A DNA stretch of 64,000 nt from Cryobacterium sp. PH31-O1 (GCF_030063455.1 NZ_JASITB010000002.1:124001-188000); one strand, 5' to 3'. Positions 6,623-16,503 are shown, counted from the first letter of the stretch. The notes: generated by a model from the letters alone, not told the origin. Numbers and translations are program-made.

Positions 6623-8226
6623 TTCGAACCACCCTCAAAGTTGGTGCCTACGTTGCGCTGCCCGATCGACCCGGTGCCGTTCGGGAACACAGCGTCGATA
6701 TAGGTCGACGGCGAGCTGATGTTGCCGGCGGCCCGGGTGGTCAGGTCGAAGATCGGTCCGGCGAACACGGTCAGGCCGAGAGTCAGCACCAGCATGGCGG
6801 TGGTCGCACCGACCATGAGCGGGGAGATGGTCTTCTTCAGCACGATTCCCTCGTCCTGCGGATCCTCCACGAGCGAGGCGGACATCGTCGAGCTGTAGTT
6901 CTTGATCTGTTTCTTCGGCCGCCAGAAGGCCATGTTCCAGGCCCGGGCCAGGGCGTACAGCGTCAGCAGCGAGGTGAGTGCGCCGACGCCGATCAGCACA
7001 TAGATGATCGGGTCGCCCACGATGGTGCCGGCTTGGAACAGGGCGATCTTGCCGAGAAAGCCCGAGAACGGCGGGATGCCGCCCAGGTTGAGCGCCCCGA
7101 GAAAGAACAGAATAGCCACGAGCGGGGCCGACCCCAGCAGTCCGCCGAGGCGAGACAGCGAGGTGGTGCCACCGACCCGGTCGATGAGGCCAGCGGCCAG
7201 GAACAGGGTCGTTTGCACGGTGATGTGGTGCACGACGTAGAAGATGGTCGCGGCGATGGCGAGCGGGGTGCCGATCGCGATGCCGAAGAGCATGTAACCG
7301 ATATGACTGACCAGGGTGAACGAGAGCAGCCGTTTGATGTCGGCCTGGGCGAGGGCTCCCAGAATGCCAACGAGCAGGGTCAGCCCGGCCACGATCATGA
7401 GCGGCATCGAGAACTGGTTGTCGGGAAAGAACAGCGTCTGCGTGCGCAGAATGGCATACACGCCGACCTTGGTGAGCAGCCCGGCGAACACCGCCGTGAC
7501 CGGCGCGGGCGCGGTCGGGTAGGAGTCCGGCAGCCAGAACGACATGGGGAACACGGCGGCTTTGACCCCGAAGGCGATCAGCAGCAACAGCCCGAGGATC
7601 AGCTGGATGTCGGCGGGGAGGTCGGGCATCCGCTCGGCGATGAGAGCGAGAGTGACCGTGCCGGTGGCGCCGTAGATGAGGGCGATCGCGCTGAGAAACA
7701 GCAGCGAAGAGACCAGACTCACGATGATGTAGGTGATGCCTACCCGGATGCGGGCGCCGGTGCCGCCGAGGGTGAGCAGCACGTAACTCGCCGAGAGCAG
7801 CATCTCAAATCCGACGTACATGGAGAATAGGTCACCGGCGACAAAAGCGTTGAACAGTCCGGCGGCGAGTACCAGATAGGTCGGGTGAAAGATCGAGACG
7901 GGCGCTTCGGTGTCGCCGTCGACGATTCCTTGGCCCACGGCGAACAGCAGCACGCCAAGCAGCATCAGCGCCGAGATGAGCAGCATGATCGCCGACAGCC
8001 GGTCGACGACGAGCACGATGCCCCACGGGGCCTCCCAGTTGCCGATCTGCACCACGGCCGGGCCGAACCGGTCCACCTGCACGAGCAGCACGGCGCTCAG
8101 CACGGTCGCCGCGGTGAGGCTGAGCACGCTCACCAGCACCTGCAGGCGACGACGCTGGCCGAGCATCAGCGCGATCGCCGCACCGAGCAGCGGCAGGCAG
8201 ACGATGAGGGGCACGAGAGCGGTCAT
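6619..8226 (-). CDS. mnhD: Mrp-type antiporter subunit D (NuoN/ND-like)
   Basis: This 535-residue polytopic protein (about 14 helices) belongs to the proton-pumping antiporter family shared with complex I subunits. Visible signatures include 'GVKAAVFPMSFWLPDSYP' with the conserved helix-7/8 Lys, 'APAPVTAVFAGLLTKVGVYA' and 'LAQADIKRLLSFTLVSHIGY'. It forms part of the membrane ion path of the Mrp complex. The C-terminal 60 residues form a periplasmic or cytoplasmic tail. The gene overlaps mnhC by four bases upstream and mnhE by four bases downstream. Confidence 0.95.
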   Translation of the reverse strand: MTALVPLIVCLPLLGAAIALMLGQRRRLQVLVSVLSLTAATVLSAVLLVQVDRFGPAVVQIGNWEAPWGIVLVVDRLSAIMLLISALMLLGVLLFAVGQGIVDGDTEAPVSIFHPTYLVLAAGLFNAFVAGDLFSMYVGFEMLLSASYVLLTLGGTGARIRVGITYIIVSLVSSLLFLSAIALIYGATGTVTLALIAERMPDLPADIQLILGLLLLIAFGVKAAVFPMSFWLPDSYPTAPAPVTAVFAGLLTKVGVYAILRTQTLFFPDNQFSMPLMIVAGLTLLVGILGALAQADIKRLLSFTLVSHIGYMLFGIAIGTPLAIAATIFYVVHHITVQTTLFLAAGLIDRVGGTTSLSRLGGLLGSAPLVAILFFLGALNLGGIPPFSGFLGKIALFQAGTIVGDPIIYVLIGVGALTSLLTLYALARAWNMAFWRPKKQIKNYSSTMSASLVEDPQDEGIVLKKTISPLMVGATTAMLVLTLGLTVFAGPIFDLTTRAAGNISSPSTYIDAVFPNGTGSIGQRNVGTNFEGGSK

Positions 8227-8765
8227 CGCGGGTCCTCCTCACCGAAAGACGCAGCTGAAGTGGATGCGGCGGCGCGGCCGGCAGCATCCGTTTTCTGGGT
8301 GTCGGTGTCTTCGTCACTCGTAGCGCCGTCGCCACGCTCGAACTCATCGATCGACTCGGCGACCGCGTCGTCATCGTCGGAGGATGAGCGGAACGCGTTG
8401 TCGGCCTGGTCGGCGCTCTCGGCGGCGTGCTCGTCGGTGAGGGTGTCGCCCTCGTCGCCGAGCTGAGCCAGCCACCAGGACCGGTAGATCAGCGCCAGCA
8501 GCAGCGCGGTGATGCCGAAGTTGATCACGATGGCGGTGAGCATGAGCACCTGCGGAATCGGGTCGACCATGTCGTCGACGCTCGTTCCGGTGACGATCGG
8601 CGAGCTGCCGGGGCGGCCGCTCATGATGAAGATGAGCAGGTTGGTGGCATTGCCGACGAGCAGAAAGCCGATCAACACCCGGGTGAGGCTGCGCTCGAGC
8701 ATCACGTAGACCCCGGCCGCGTACATGACGGCCATCAGGATGACGAGGGTAAGGGAGGCGCTCAC
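8223..8765 (-). CDS. mnhC: Mrp-type antiporter subunit C with long acidic C-terminal tail
   Basis: Residues 1-105 match MrpC (NuoK-like): three membrane helices with 'GVYVMLERSLTRVLIGFLLVGNATNLLI' (core 'RVLIGFLLVGNATNL') and 'DPIPQVLMLTAIVINFG', including the conserved Pro-Gln-Leu-Thr-Ile region. Residues about 107-180 are an extra hydrophilic tail rich in Asp, Glu, Ser and Ala that ordinary MrpC proteins of about 110-120 residues lack. The tail probably lies outside the membrane; its role is unknown. The gene overlaps its neighbours by four bases on each side. Confidence 0.94.
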   Translation of the reverse strand: MSASLTLVILMAVMYAAGVYVMLERSLTRVLIGFLLVGNATNLLIFIMSGRPGSSPIVTGTSVDDMVDPIPQVLMLTAIVINFGITALLLALIYRSWWLAQLGDEGDTLTDEHAAESADQADNAFRSSSDDDDAVAESIDEFERGDGATSDEDTDTQKTDAAGRAAASTSAASFGEEDPR

Positions 8766-11700
8766 TGGGACCCTCCTCCGGTCGAAGTCTCGGTTTGGGG
8801 GTCGATGCGCACTCCTACGGCCGTATCGGCGGGGGGTTCGTTGCTGTCAGCCGGAGCCTCGGCATCCGGTTCGGGCCGCTGACCTATCCCGTCGGCCTCA
8901 CTCTGCCGGTCGATCTCACTGCCGAGGCTGCGCAGAATGTCGTAGGTCAGGCCGATGACGACGAGGTAGACACCGATGTCGAAGATGGTCGAGGTTCCGA
9001 ACGACAAGTCGCCGAGCACGGGCACGGTCGCCGTGAAGTACGCCGATTCCAGCGGGATGCCGTCGAAGAACAGCGAGAGCACTGCCATGCCGACGGCGAG
9101 GATGACGCCGAGTCCGAGGATCTTGCCCGGGTCGATCGGGGCCGCTTCGCTGAGCTCGTATCGTCCGCCGGCAAGGTACCGGGCCACGAGGGCCAGGCCG
9201 GCCAGCAGTCCGCCGGCAAAGCCGCCGCCGGGAAGGTTGTGACCGGCGAAGAGCAGGTAGATCGACACGATCATCGCCGGGTGGAACAACAATCGCACGA
9301 GCACTTCAATGAGAATGGACCGGCTGCTTGGGTCGTTTTTGCGCCCGGCGAGCAGAAAAGCCTGCCGGGTGACGGCGTGGCCCTCGCTGGAGAGTTCGGG
9401 GTCAGCGACAACGCGGCGCCGGTTGGCGCCCGAGCGCAGGCTGCGGGATTCCTTCAGGCGCGGCACGACCGCGTTGCGGCCCGAAACGAAGAGCAGGCTC
9501 GCAACGCCGGTCGCCACAACGATGAGCACCGACACCTCACCCATGGTGTCCCAGGCCCGAATGTCGACGAGCATCACGTTGACGATGTTGTCGCCGTGAC
9601 CGTCGTCGACCGACAGCCGGGGCAAGGCGCCCGCGATGCTCTCGAAGTCGCGCGCACCGAGCGCGATGAAACCGATTGTGCCCATGACCAGCCCCACGAG
9701 GCTGCCGATGAGCAGGCGGCGTTTGCGGCGCACCGGCTTATTGTGCTGGGCGATGTTCGCGGGCAGCCGTCGCAGTACGAGCACGAAGATCACCAGGGTG
9801 ATGGATTCGACGAGCGCCTGGGTGAGGGCGAGGTCGGGAGCGCCGTGAAAGGCGAACAGGGTGACGAGACCATAACCGGTGACACCGGCCAGGATCACCG
9901 CGGTCATACGCTGCCCAACCCGGGCCGCCATCACCGCGCAGATGGCCATGATCAGGGCAATCAGCACCTGGCCGGGGTAATCCCAGAGCACGATCGAGTC
10001 GGGCCAGGTGCGGTTAACGAAAGCCGCGAAGCCGAGGGCCACCACGAACACGCTGAGAATGGTTCCAAGGTACTGCGGCAGTCCGCCACGCTGGGCGAAG
10101 TGGGTGACCCGGGCGGCGACGCGGTCGACGCTGCGGATGGCTTTGCCGTAGCCCCGACCGGCGTCGATGTAGTCGGGCACCCTGGCTTGCAGCTTCGACA
10201 CCCCGCGGCGAGCCCGAAACAGCATCGCCCCGAGCAGCAGCACGACCGCGCTGAGGTACAGCGCCGGTTCGAGCCCGTGCCAGAGCGCGAGGTGGTACGG
10301 CGGTTCGGTGAGGGTGCCGATGCCCGGCACGGTGTCGGCGTACGGCGCGAGCAGCGGGTCGAGCACCGAGGCGAACAGCCCGAGGCCGATGGTCGCCACG
10401 GTCAGCACACCGGGAGCGAACAGCGTGTCCCATGGGCTCGCGTGCAGCACGGTGGCCGGCTGTTCCTTGCGGGTTCCAAAAGCTCCCCAGAAGAAGCGGA
10501 TGCTGTACGCCACCGTGAGCACGGATCCCACGGCCGTGCCGATGAGCGCCACGTAGCCCCAACCGGATCCCCCGACGCCGGCGTCGAGCAGCGAGGTGAA
10601 CACGGCTTCCTTGGCGACGAAACCGAACAGGGGCGGCAGGCCGGCCATCGAGGCGACCGCGACGAGCGCGATTACGGCGAGCGCCGGGGCGTTGCGGCCG
10701 ATGCCGCTGAGCTTGCGCCAGTCACGCGTGCCGGCCCGGTGGTCGATAACTCCGACCACGAGGAAGAGTGTGGCCTTGTAGAGGGCGTGCGCGAGCAGCA
10801 AGGCGGCGCCGGCGAGGGCGGTGTCGCGGGTGTTGAACCCGATCGCGATCATGAGAAAGCCAAGCTGGCTGACGGTGCCGTAGGCGAGCAGCAGTTTGAG
10901 GTCGTACTGGCGCAGCGCCCGCCAGGCGCCGACGACCATGGTCCAGACTCCGAGGGTGACCAGCACCGGCAGCCAGCCGTCGCTGTCGGCATAGCCCGGG
11001 GCGAGGCGCGCGACGATGTAGATGCCGGCCTTGACCATGGCGGCGGCGTGTAGATAGGCGCTGACCGGAGTCGGCGCGGCCATCGCGGCGGGCAGCCAGA
11101 AATGGAACGGCACGAGCGCCGACTTCGACAGCGCGCCGACCAGAATGAGCAGCACCGCCCAGGTTCCCATGGTGTCGGTCACCGGGTTAGCCACGATGTA
11201 GGCGAGGCTCGTCGTGCCGGACGCGACCGAGATCATCACGACGCCCACGAGCATGACGAGGCCGCCGAACGTCGTCACGATCAGGGCCTGCAGGGCGGCG
11301 CCGCGGCTCTCCCGTTTGTGGGTGTAATGACCGATCAGCAGGTAGGAGAGCACGCTCGTGATCTCCCAGAACATGAACATGATCACCAGGTCGTCGGCGG
11401 TGACGAGGCCGTACATGGTGCCGGCGAAGGCGAGCAGCAGGGCCGCGAACCGGCCGAGGCTGGGCTCGTCGTCGGTGAAATAGCGGGCGCAGTAGACCAG
11501 AACCAGGGCGCCGATGCCCGTGACCACGAGGGCGAGCAGCCAGGCCAAAGTGTCGACCCGAAAGGAGAGACTGATGCCGAGCTGAGGAATCCACGGGATC
11601 GACTGCTTCACGGCTCCGCCGGCGGTGACCGTGGCGGTCTGGGTCAGAGTGTACGCGAAGGCAGCGGCCGGCAGCAGGGCGATCAGATAGAACACGCGGG

Positions 11701-11770
11701 TGCCGAGATAGCGGGTGAGCCACGGTGTGAGCACTGACAGCATGACGAACGCGAGGAGAAACGGAACCAT
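8762..11770 (-). CDS. mnhA: Mrp-type antiporter subunit A fused to B
   Basis: The 1002-residue product is the first subunit of the operon. Residues up to about 790 form the NuoL-like MrpA part, with 'VPFHFWLPAAMAAPTPVSAYLHAAAMVKAG' (key 'FHFWLPAAMAAPTPVSAYL') and 'LLLAYGTVSQLGFL', followed by the MrpA C-terminal domain ('GVTGYGLVTLFAFHGAPDLALTQ', core 'FHGAPDLALTQ'). Residues about 815-960 match MrpB ('LLFAGHNLPGGGFAGGL', 'IFDIGVYLVVIGLTYDILR'). A/B fusion is common in actinobacteria and some proteobacteria. The start has GGAGG four bases before the ATG. The complex exchanges Na+ (or K+) for H+ and supports alkali and salt tolerance. Confidence 0.95.
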   Translation of the reverse strand: MVPFLLAFVMLSVLTPWLTRYLGTRVFYLIALLPAAAFAYTLTQTATVTAGGAVKQSIPWIPQLGISLSFRVDTLAWLLALVVTGIGALVLVYCARYFTDDEPSLGRFAALLLAFAGTMYGLVTADDLVIMFMFWEITSVLSYLLIGHYTHKRESRGAALQALIVTTFGGLVMLVGVVMISVASGTTSLAYIVANPVTDTMGTWAVLLILVGALSKSALVPFHFWLPAAMAAPTPVSAYLHAAAMVKAGIYIVARLAPGYADSDGWLPVLVTLGVWTMVVGAWRALRQYDLKLLLAYGTVSQLGFLMIAIGFNTRDTALAGAALLLAHALYKATLFLVVGVIDHRAGTRDWRKLSGIGRNAPALAVIALVAVASMAGLPPLFGFVAKEAVFTSLLDAGVGGSGWGYVALIGTAVGSVLTVAYSIRFFWGAFGTRKEQPATVLHASPWDTLFAPGVLTVATIGLGLFASVLDPLLAPYADTVPGIGTLTEPPYHLALWHGLEPALYLSAVVLLLGAMLFRARRGVSKLQARVPDYIDAGRGYGKAIRSVDRVAARVTHFAQRGGLPQYLGTILSVFVVALGFAAFVNRTWPDSIVLWDYPGQVLIALIMAICAVMAARVGQRMTAVILAGVTGYGLVTLFAFHGAPDLALTQALVESITLVIFVLVLRRLPANIAQHNKPVRRKRRLLIGSLVGLVMGTIGFIALGARDFESIAGALPRLSVDDGHGDNIVNVMLVDIRAWDTMGEVSVLIVVATGVASLLFVSGRNAVVPRLKESRSLRSGANRRRVVADPELSSEGHAVTRQAFLLAGRKNDPSSRSILIEVLVRLLFHPAMIVSIYLLFAGHNLPGGGFAGGLLAGLALVARYLAGGRYELSEAAPIDPGKILGLGVILAVGMAVLSLFFDGIPLESAYFTATVPVLGDLSFGTSTIFDIGVYLVVIGLTYDILRSLGSEIDRQSEADGIGQRPEPDAEAPADSNEPPADTAVGVRIDPQTETSTGGGSQ

Positions 11771-12082
11771 GCGTCCTCCAGGCTTGTCAGGTCGGGGCGT
11801 GAAGGTCTAGTGTACCCATCGACGTGCGGCACCCTGGGCGTTTTAGGCCGGGTACAACGTCAGGCACGCGACGGCGACAGCGGCGGGGGTTCGCGGAGTA
11901 GGGTTGCGCTATCCCCCGACCGACGCCGCCCGCCGCCAGAAGCGCGCGTGTGTGCAGTTTCCGGCCACTTCCCAACCCGCTTTCGAGCTGTTTCTTTGCA
12001 CACGTCATGTTCTGGGCAAACCCGTTGTTCGTAACGGAGAAACGATTCGCGAAGGGGTCGGCTAGCGAAATCGAGTACCGTT
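11771..12082. other. Intergenic region between divergent mrp operon and permease
   Basis: No convincing gene is present in this 312-bp gap. It should hold the promoters of both transcription units. A short inverted pair, TGTGCA near 11950 and TGCACA near 11997, is too far apart and too short to call a site. Confidence 0.6.
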
Positions 12083-13675
12083 TTGACCCCTAACCGCGGC
12101 CAGCAGCCCTCCTCCACCTCTCTACCAGGCGGCCAGTCCGGGGAGCCGCACGGTCACCACGACCACGCGAACCCGCCAGAGGAGACGCCGTTCGAGCACA
12201 TCGAAGACGCCCTGAGCGTGCACGAGGATGATGCCCTGCACAAGGGGCTCAAGTCTCGCCACGTGCAGATGATCGCGATCGGCGGCGCGATCGGTACCGG
12301 CCTGTTCCTCGGCGCAGGCGGACGCCTCGCCAGCGCTGGTCCCGCACTGGTATTTGTGTACGCGCTCTGCGGTTTCTTTGCTTTTCTCATTCTGCGGGCG
12401 CTCGGCGAACTGGTGCTGCACCGCCCCAGCTCTGGCTCCTTTGTGTCTTACGCGCGTGAATTCTTCGGCGAGAAGACGGCGTTTGTGACCGGCTGGCTCT
12501 ATTGGCTCAACTGGGCAATGACGGCGATCGTCGACGTGACGGCGGTGGCTCTGTACATGAATTTTTTCGCGACCTATTGGGCTCCGTTCGGCTCGGTTCC
12601 GCAGTGGCTGTATGCCCTCGGCGCGCTGAGCCTGGTCCTGTCGCTCAATCTGCTCTCGGTTAAAGTCTTCGGTGAGATGGAGTTCTGGTTCGCGCTCATC
12701 AAGGTGCTCGCCATCGTCGCCTTCCTGATCGTCGGCACCTGGATGGTAATTTTCGGCACTCCGCTCGATGGAGCCACCGCCGGGTTTGCCCTGATCGGCG
12801 AGAACGGGGGCTGGCTGCCCAACGGCCTGATCGCATCCGTTCTCGTCGTGCAGGGCGTGGTGTTCGCGTATGCGTCCATCGAGCTCGTCGGCACGACCGC
12901 CGGAGAAACCCAGAACCCCGAGAAGGTCATGCCGAAGGCGATCAATACGGTCATCATTCGCATCGCGGTGTTCTACGTCGGATCGATCCTGCTGCTCTCG
13001 CTCCTGCTGCCATACACGGCCTACAAGGCTGGCGAGAGCCCGTTCGTGACCTTCTTTGGCACGATTGGAGTCGACGGGGTCGACGTGATCATGAACCTGG
13101 TCGTGCTCACTGCGGCATTGTCCTCGCTCAACGCGGGACTATATTCCACGGGGCGCATACTTCGGTCGATGTCACTGGCCGGGTCAGCGCCACGCTTCGC
13201 GGGCAAGATCAGTCGCAACGGGGTGCCGTTCGGCGGAATCCTGCTGACCGGGGTTGTGACGTTGCTCGGAGTCGGCCTCAACGCCATCGTGCCCGATCAG
13301 GCTTTTGAAATCGTGCTCAATATGGCGGCCATCGGCATCGTCAGTGCGTGGGGCATGATCGTTCTGTGCCAGCTGAGGCTGCAGGCCTGGGCCAAGCGGG
13401 GAATTCTGGTGCGCCCGGTGTTCCGCATGCCGTGGGCTCCATACTCGGGCTACCTGACGCTCGTGTTCCTGGTCGGTGTGCTCGTGCTCATGGTGTTCGA
13501 CTGGCCGGTCGGTACGCTCACCATCAGCTCTCTCGTGCTCATCATTCCGGGGCTCATGCTCGGCTGGTATGCCTGCCGCGGTCGGATTATCGAAATCGCG
13601 GCCGCCCGCGACGGTTTCACCGGCCACGTGCCGGTCGTCGCCAACCGCCCCCTCTCCGACCGCCCCCGCGACTAG
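12083..13675 (+). CDS. L-asparagine-type amino acid permease (APC superfamily)
   Basis: The 530-residue protein has a hydrophilic N-terminal extension of about 55 residues and then a classical AAT-family core of about 12 helices: '[20 protein letters not shown]', '[20 protein letters not shown]', '[14 protein letters not shown]' and '[10 protein letters not shown]'. The combination '[12 protein letters not shown]' and '[13 protein letters not shown]' is most like AnsP-type asparagine permeases, although GABA/Phe permeases of the same family cannot be excluded. The longest frame starts at a TTG (12083) with no Shine-Dalgarno sequence, so the true start is uncertain; the conserved core begins near residue 53. 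A small hairpin (ACCGCG, three bases, CGCGGT at 13678-13692) follows the stop, before a convergent MFS gene. Confidence 0.85.
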   Translation: MTPNRGQQPSSTSLPGGQSGEPHGHHDHANPPEETPFEHIEDALSVHEDDALHKGLKSRHVQMIAIGGAIGTGLFLGAGGRLASAGPALVFVYALCGFFAFLILRALGELVLHRPSSGSFVSYAREFFGEKTAFVTGWLYWLNWAMTAIVDVTAVALYMNFFATYWAPFGSVPQWLYALGALSLVLSLNLLSVKVFGEMEFWFALIKVLAIVAFLIVGTWMVIFGTPLDGATAGFALIGENGGWLPNGLIASVLVVQGVVFAYASIELVGTTAGETQNPEKVMPKAINTVIIRIAVFYVGSILLLSLLLPYTAYKAGESPFVTFFGTIGVDGVDVIMNLVVLTAALSSLNAGLYSTGRILRSMSLAGSAPRFAGKISRNGVPFGGILLTGVVTLLGVGLNAIVPDQAFEIVLNMAAIGIVSAWGMIVLCQLRLQAWAKRGILVRPVFRMPWAPYSGYLTLVFLVGVLVLMVFDWPVGTLTISSLVLIIPGLMLGWYACRGRIIEIAAARDGFTGHVPVVANRPLSDRPRD

Positions 13676-13692
13676 CCACCGCGTTTCGCGGT

Positions 13693-14952
13693 TCAGGCGC
13701 GGGCGCGGCGCTGGGCTATTAGGTCGGTGACGATCACCAGCGCGAGTGCCACGATCAGCAGTCCCACGTAGACGATCGGCACCATCTCAAGGCCGACACT
13801 GTCGATCAGCACCGCCCCGAGCAGGGCGCCGCCGCCAATTCCGGCGTTGAACGCGGTGGTGTAGAAGGCGCTCGCGGTGTCGCGGATTTGCGGGGACGCG
13901 GCGTGCAGCATCCGGGTCTGCATGAGCGGGGGGAGCATGCCGAATGCCATCCCCCAGAGCACGAACGCGGCGATCGCGACCGGCAGGGTGGCTGTGAACG
14001 TGGCGAGCAGCGTCACGCTGAGGGCGGTGACCGCCAGGCCGAGGATCAAGCCGAGGCTGGGGCGTGGGCCGAAGACCGTGCCGACGAACACCAGGCCGAC
14101 CGCACCGGCCACGCCGTAGGCGAAGAGCAGCGGGGCGATAAGACCCAGGTCGACACCGAGGCCGTCGAGCAGAAAGGGGGCAATGTAGGTGTAAAAGCTG
14201 TAGTGACCGATCATGGTGATGCCGGTGATGATACAGATCAGCACCACTGCCGGAACGGTCGCGTCGCGCGCGGTTTTCGTCACCGACTTCGCAGCGGATG
14301 CCGGAGCCCCGGTCGAATACCGCGCCACCGGTGGTAGAAATTTATAGACCAGTACCGCGCCGACGAGCATCAGGGCGGCCAGCACGACAAAGGAGAGCCG
14401 CCAGCCGAGCAGGTGGCCACCCGCGGTGCCGAGCGGAACCCCGAAGACAAAGGCGAGCGTGCCGCCCGCCACCGTAATGGAGACGGCGCGACCGATCTGG
14501 GCTTTGGGCACGAGGTGCCCGGCGTAGGCGCCGACCACCGACCAGAACAGGCCGTGCGCGACTCCGCCGAGCACTCGCGCGGCGACGACGAATTCATAGG
14601 TCGGTGCGATGGCGGTGAGAATATTGCTCACCGCGAAGATGATGAGCACGACGATGATGAGGCCGTGCCGCGGAAAACGGCGGGTCCAGATGGCCACCGG
14701 CGCGCTCGTGAGCACGACCGTAAACGCGAACCAGGAGACGAGCAGGCCGATCTGCGACGGGGTGACATCGAGGCTGCGGCTCATTTCGGGGAGCAGCCCG
14801 GTTGGCAGCATTTCGCTCGTGACCGAAAGAAAAACGGCCGCGGAGAGGGTGATCAGCCCGACCCATGGGAACGGGGGGTCGACCCGATCAGAGCGGGGGG
14901 ACGCGACGGGAATCGACCTGGTGGGCAGAAAAATATTGGCGGTGTTTGTCAT
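13693..14952 (-). CDS. MFS transporter, DHA1 (AraJ/NepI-like) family
   Basis: The product has 12 predicted helices and about 419 residues. Signatures of DHA1 drug or sugar-efflux proteins are visible: 'TSEMLPTGLLPEMSRSLDV' in helix 1, 'APVAIWTRRFPRHG' as the loop 2-3 motif A, and 'GVAHGLFWSVVGAYAGHLVP' in helix 4. These features are shared by purine-nucleoside, arabinose and chloramphenicol exporters, and the substrate is unknown. A longer frame starts at 15000; I chose the ATG at 14952 because it leaves about 30 residues before helix 1. Neither start has a good ribosome-binding site. It is monocistronic and divergent from purU. Confidence 0.82.
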   Translation of the reverse strand: MTNTANIFLPTRSIPVASPRSDRVDPPFPWVGLITLSAAVFLSVTSEMLPTGLLPEMSRSLDVTPSQIGLLVSWFAFTVVLTSAPVAIWTRRFPRHGLIIVVLIIFAVSNILTAIAPTYEFVVAARVLGGVAHGLFWSVVGAYAGHLVPKAQIGRAVSITVAGGTLAFVFGVPLGTAGGHLLGWRLSFVVLAALMLVGAVLVYKFLPPVARYSTGAPASAAKSVTKTARDATVPAVVLICIITGITMIGHYSFYTYIAPFLLDGLGVDLGLIAPLLFAYGVAGAVGLVFVGTVFGPRPSLGLILGLAVTALSVTLLATFTATLPVAIAAFVLWGMAFGMLPPLMQTRMLHAASPQIRDTASAFYTTAFNAGIGGGALLGAVLIDSVGLEMVPIVYVGLLIVALALVIVTDLIAQRRARA

Positions 14953-15137
14953 GGCTGCATTCGAGCTGGCAAGTCGGGGTCGACCGGTGGGATCATTCAC
15001 ACCGAGATCGAAGCCACTCGACTACGCGCCGACGTGCGCGCCCGGGGCCGACTTGTTCAGTGCGACCAACACGTAGTCTACCCAAACTGGGTGGCGCGGC
15101 AAGGTGAGCGGGCCGCGGCATCCGCTCTCGTGCCGGG

Positions 15138-15143
15138 TATTCT
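15138..15143 (+). promoter_or_regulatory. Putative -10 box for leaderless purU
   Basis: TATTCT ends six bases before the ATG at 15150, with no Shine-Dalgarno sequence between. Confidence 0.5.
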
Positions 15144-15149
15144 GAGCGA

Positions 15150-16010
15150 ATGACTTCTTCGACCCCGCATCATTGGGTAATCACGCTGGTCTGTGCCGAC
15201 CAGCCCGGCATCGTGCACGCCGTCAGCGGCGCGATCGTGCAGGCGCACGGCAACATCTCAGAGAGCCAGCAGTTCTCCAGCGATGACACCGGCCGTTTCT
15301 TCATGCGACTGCAGGTACAGTCGCCGGCGACCCGGCCCGAGCTCGAACTGGCACTCGCGCCGGTGATCGAGCGCTACGCGATGGCGTCGATCATCGACGT
15401 CGTCGGGCGTCCGCTGCGCACGCTCGTGCTCGCATCGTCGGCCGGACACTGCGTGAACGACCTTCTTTTTCGCCAGCGCGGCGGGCAGATCCCGGTCGAG
15501 ATTCCGCTAGTGCTGAGCAATCACGGCACGCTGCGCGACCTGGTCGGGTTCTACGGGGTGCCGTTCGAGTCGCTGCCCATAACGGATGCCGCCAGCAAAG
15601 CCGACTTCGAGGCCCGCGTGCTTGAGGCGGTCGACGAACTCGACATTGAACTGGTCGTGCTCGCCCGCTATATGCAGATTCTCTCGCCGGAACTGTGCGC
15701 GAGACTCAGCGGGCGGGCGATCAACATCCATCACTCGTTCCTGCCGGGGTTCAAGGGCGCCAACCCATACCGCCAGGCGCACGCGCGCGGCGTGAAGCTG
15801 ATCGGGGCGACGGCGCACTTCGTGACCAGCAACCTCGACGAGGGGCCCATCATCGAGCAGAACGTGGTGCGGGTCGACCACTCGCGCACCCCGGCCGAAC
15901 TCGTGTCGATCGGGCAGGACGAGGAGAGCCGCACACTCACCCAGGCTGTGAAGTGGTTCGCCGAGAACCGGGTGCTGCTCGACGGGGCCCGAACGATCAT
16001 CTTCAAGTAG
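15150..16010 (+). CDS. purU: Formyltetrahydrofolate deformylase
   Basis: PurU hydrolyses 10-formyl-THF to formate and THF, balancing the folate pool and supplying formate. The 286-residue protein has an N-terminal ACT domain (about residues 8-90, 'WVITLVCADQPGIVHAVSGA') that in homologues senses Met and Gly, then a formyltransferase domain. Catalytic-type residues are visible in 'NIHHSFLPGFKGANPY' (Asn and His) and in 'DEGPIIEQNV' (Asp). The start is the ATG at 15150, with a TATTCT box six bases before it. A palindromic GGGCCC repeat begins two bases after the stop. Confidence 0.96.
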   Translation: MTSSTPHHWVITLVCADQPGIVHAVSGAIVQAHGNISESQQFSSDDTGRFFMRLQVQSPATRPELELALAPVIERYAMASIIDVVGRPLRTLVLASSAGHCVNDLLFRQRGGQIPVEIPLVLSNHGTLRDLVGFYGVPFESLPITDAASKADFEARVLEAVDELDIELVVLARYMQILSPELCARLSGRAINIHHSFLPGFKGANPYRQAHARGVKLIGATAHFVTSNLDEGPIIEQNVVRVDHSRTPAELVSIGQDEESRTLTQAVKWFAENRVLLDGARTIIFK

Positions 16011-16011
16011 C

Positions 16012-16092
16012 GGACGGGGCCCAGGCCCCGTCCGCAGGCCCAGGTTATAAACTTGGCCCAGGGACGGGGCCCGGGCCCCGACCGCCGTCCGG
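16012..16092. repeat. GGGCCC-type palindrome cluster, copy 3
   Basis: Three palindromes lie in series. The first is a near-perfect pair at 16012-16033 (GGACGGGGCCC and its inverse around AG). The second is centred on GGTTATAAACTTGG at about 16038-16058. The third is GGGACGGGGCCCGGGCCCCG from 16061. The element starts two bases after the purU stop codon. Confidence 0.9.
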
Positions 16093-16121
16093 GTGCGGGA
16101 TGCAGGGGTGCGGCGCATCGC

Positions 16122-16127
16122 TAAGAT
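16122..16127 (+). promoter_or_regulatory. Putative -10 box for the DUF2568 gene
   Basis: TAAGAT ends six bases before the GTG start at 16134, the same spacing as in other leaderless genes here. Confidence 0.45.
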
Positions 16128-16133
16128 TGACGA

Positions 16134-16490
16134 GTGACAGTTACGCGCGACCTGCCGAAAATCGGCCCCAACGACATGCTCCGGTTCGTGCTAGAACTCT
16201 TCGCCTTCATCAGCCTGGCAATCTGGGGCTTCGTCGCCTGGCCGCTCCCCTGGCCCGGCGTGCTGTTCGGTGTCGCCACTCCCGCCTTCGCCATCCTGGT
16301 CTGGGCATTGTTCCGCTCGCCGAAGGCCGTTTTTCGCCTCGACCCCTTCGGCAAGGCCTTCATCGAGATCGCCATTTTTGGCGCGGCCGCGATCGCCTGG
16401 TGGGACCTGGGCTTTCCCATCATCACCGTGATCTTCGCTATTGTCGCCACCGTGAGCGGCGTCATCTCGGGGCGCAAAGAGCTCCGCTAG
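16134..16490 (+). CDS. Small membrane protein, YrdB/DUF2568 family
   Basis: The 118-residue protein has four hydrophobic segments (about 16-34, 40-60, 76-92 and 95-112). The pattern 'LRFVLELFAFISLAIWGF', then 'FRSPKAVFRLD' between helices and 'FGAAAIAWWDLG', matches the DUF2568 (YrdB) family, common in Gram-positives and of unknown function. It starts with GTG at 16134, preceded by TAAGAT. It lies between purU and a convergent dioxygenase gene, 13 bp from the latter's stop. I can give no role beyond membrane location. Confidence 0.8.
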   Translation: MTVTRDLPKIGPNDMLRFVLELFAFISLAIWGFVAWPLPWPGVLFGVATPAFAILVWALFRSPKAVFRLDPFGKAFIEIAIFGAAAIAWWDLGFPIITVIFAIVATVSGVISGRKELR

Positions 16491-16503
16491 AACGCGCCGG
16501 GAG

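Noticed and set aside
8795-11053. A 752-codon open frame on the plus strand, antisense to mnhA
   Set aside because: It mirrors a well-conserved Mrp gene. Its composition (His, Gly, Asp, Arg-rich, no domains) is the usual artefact of GC-rich codon bias in the opposite strand.
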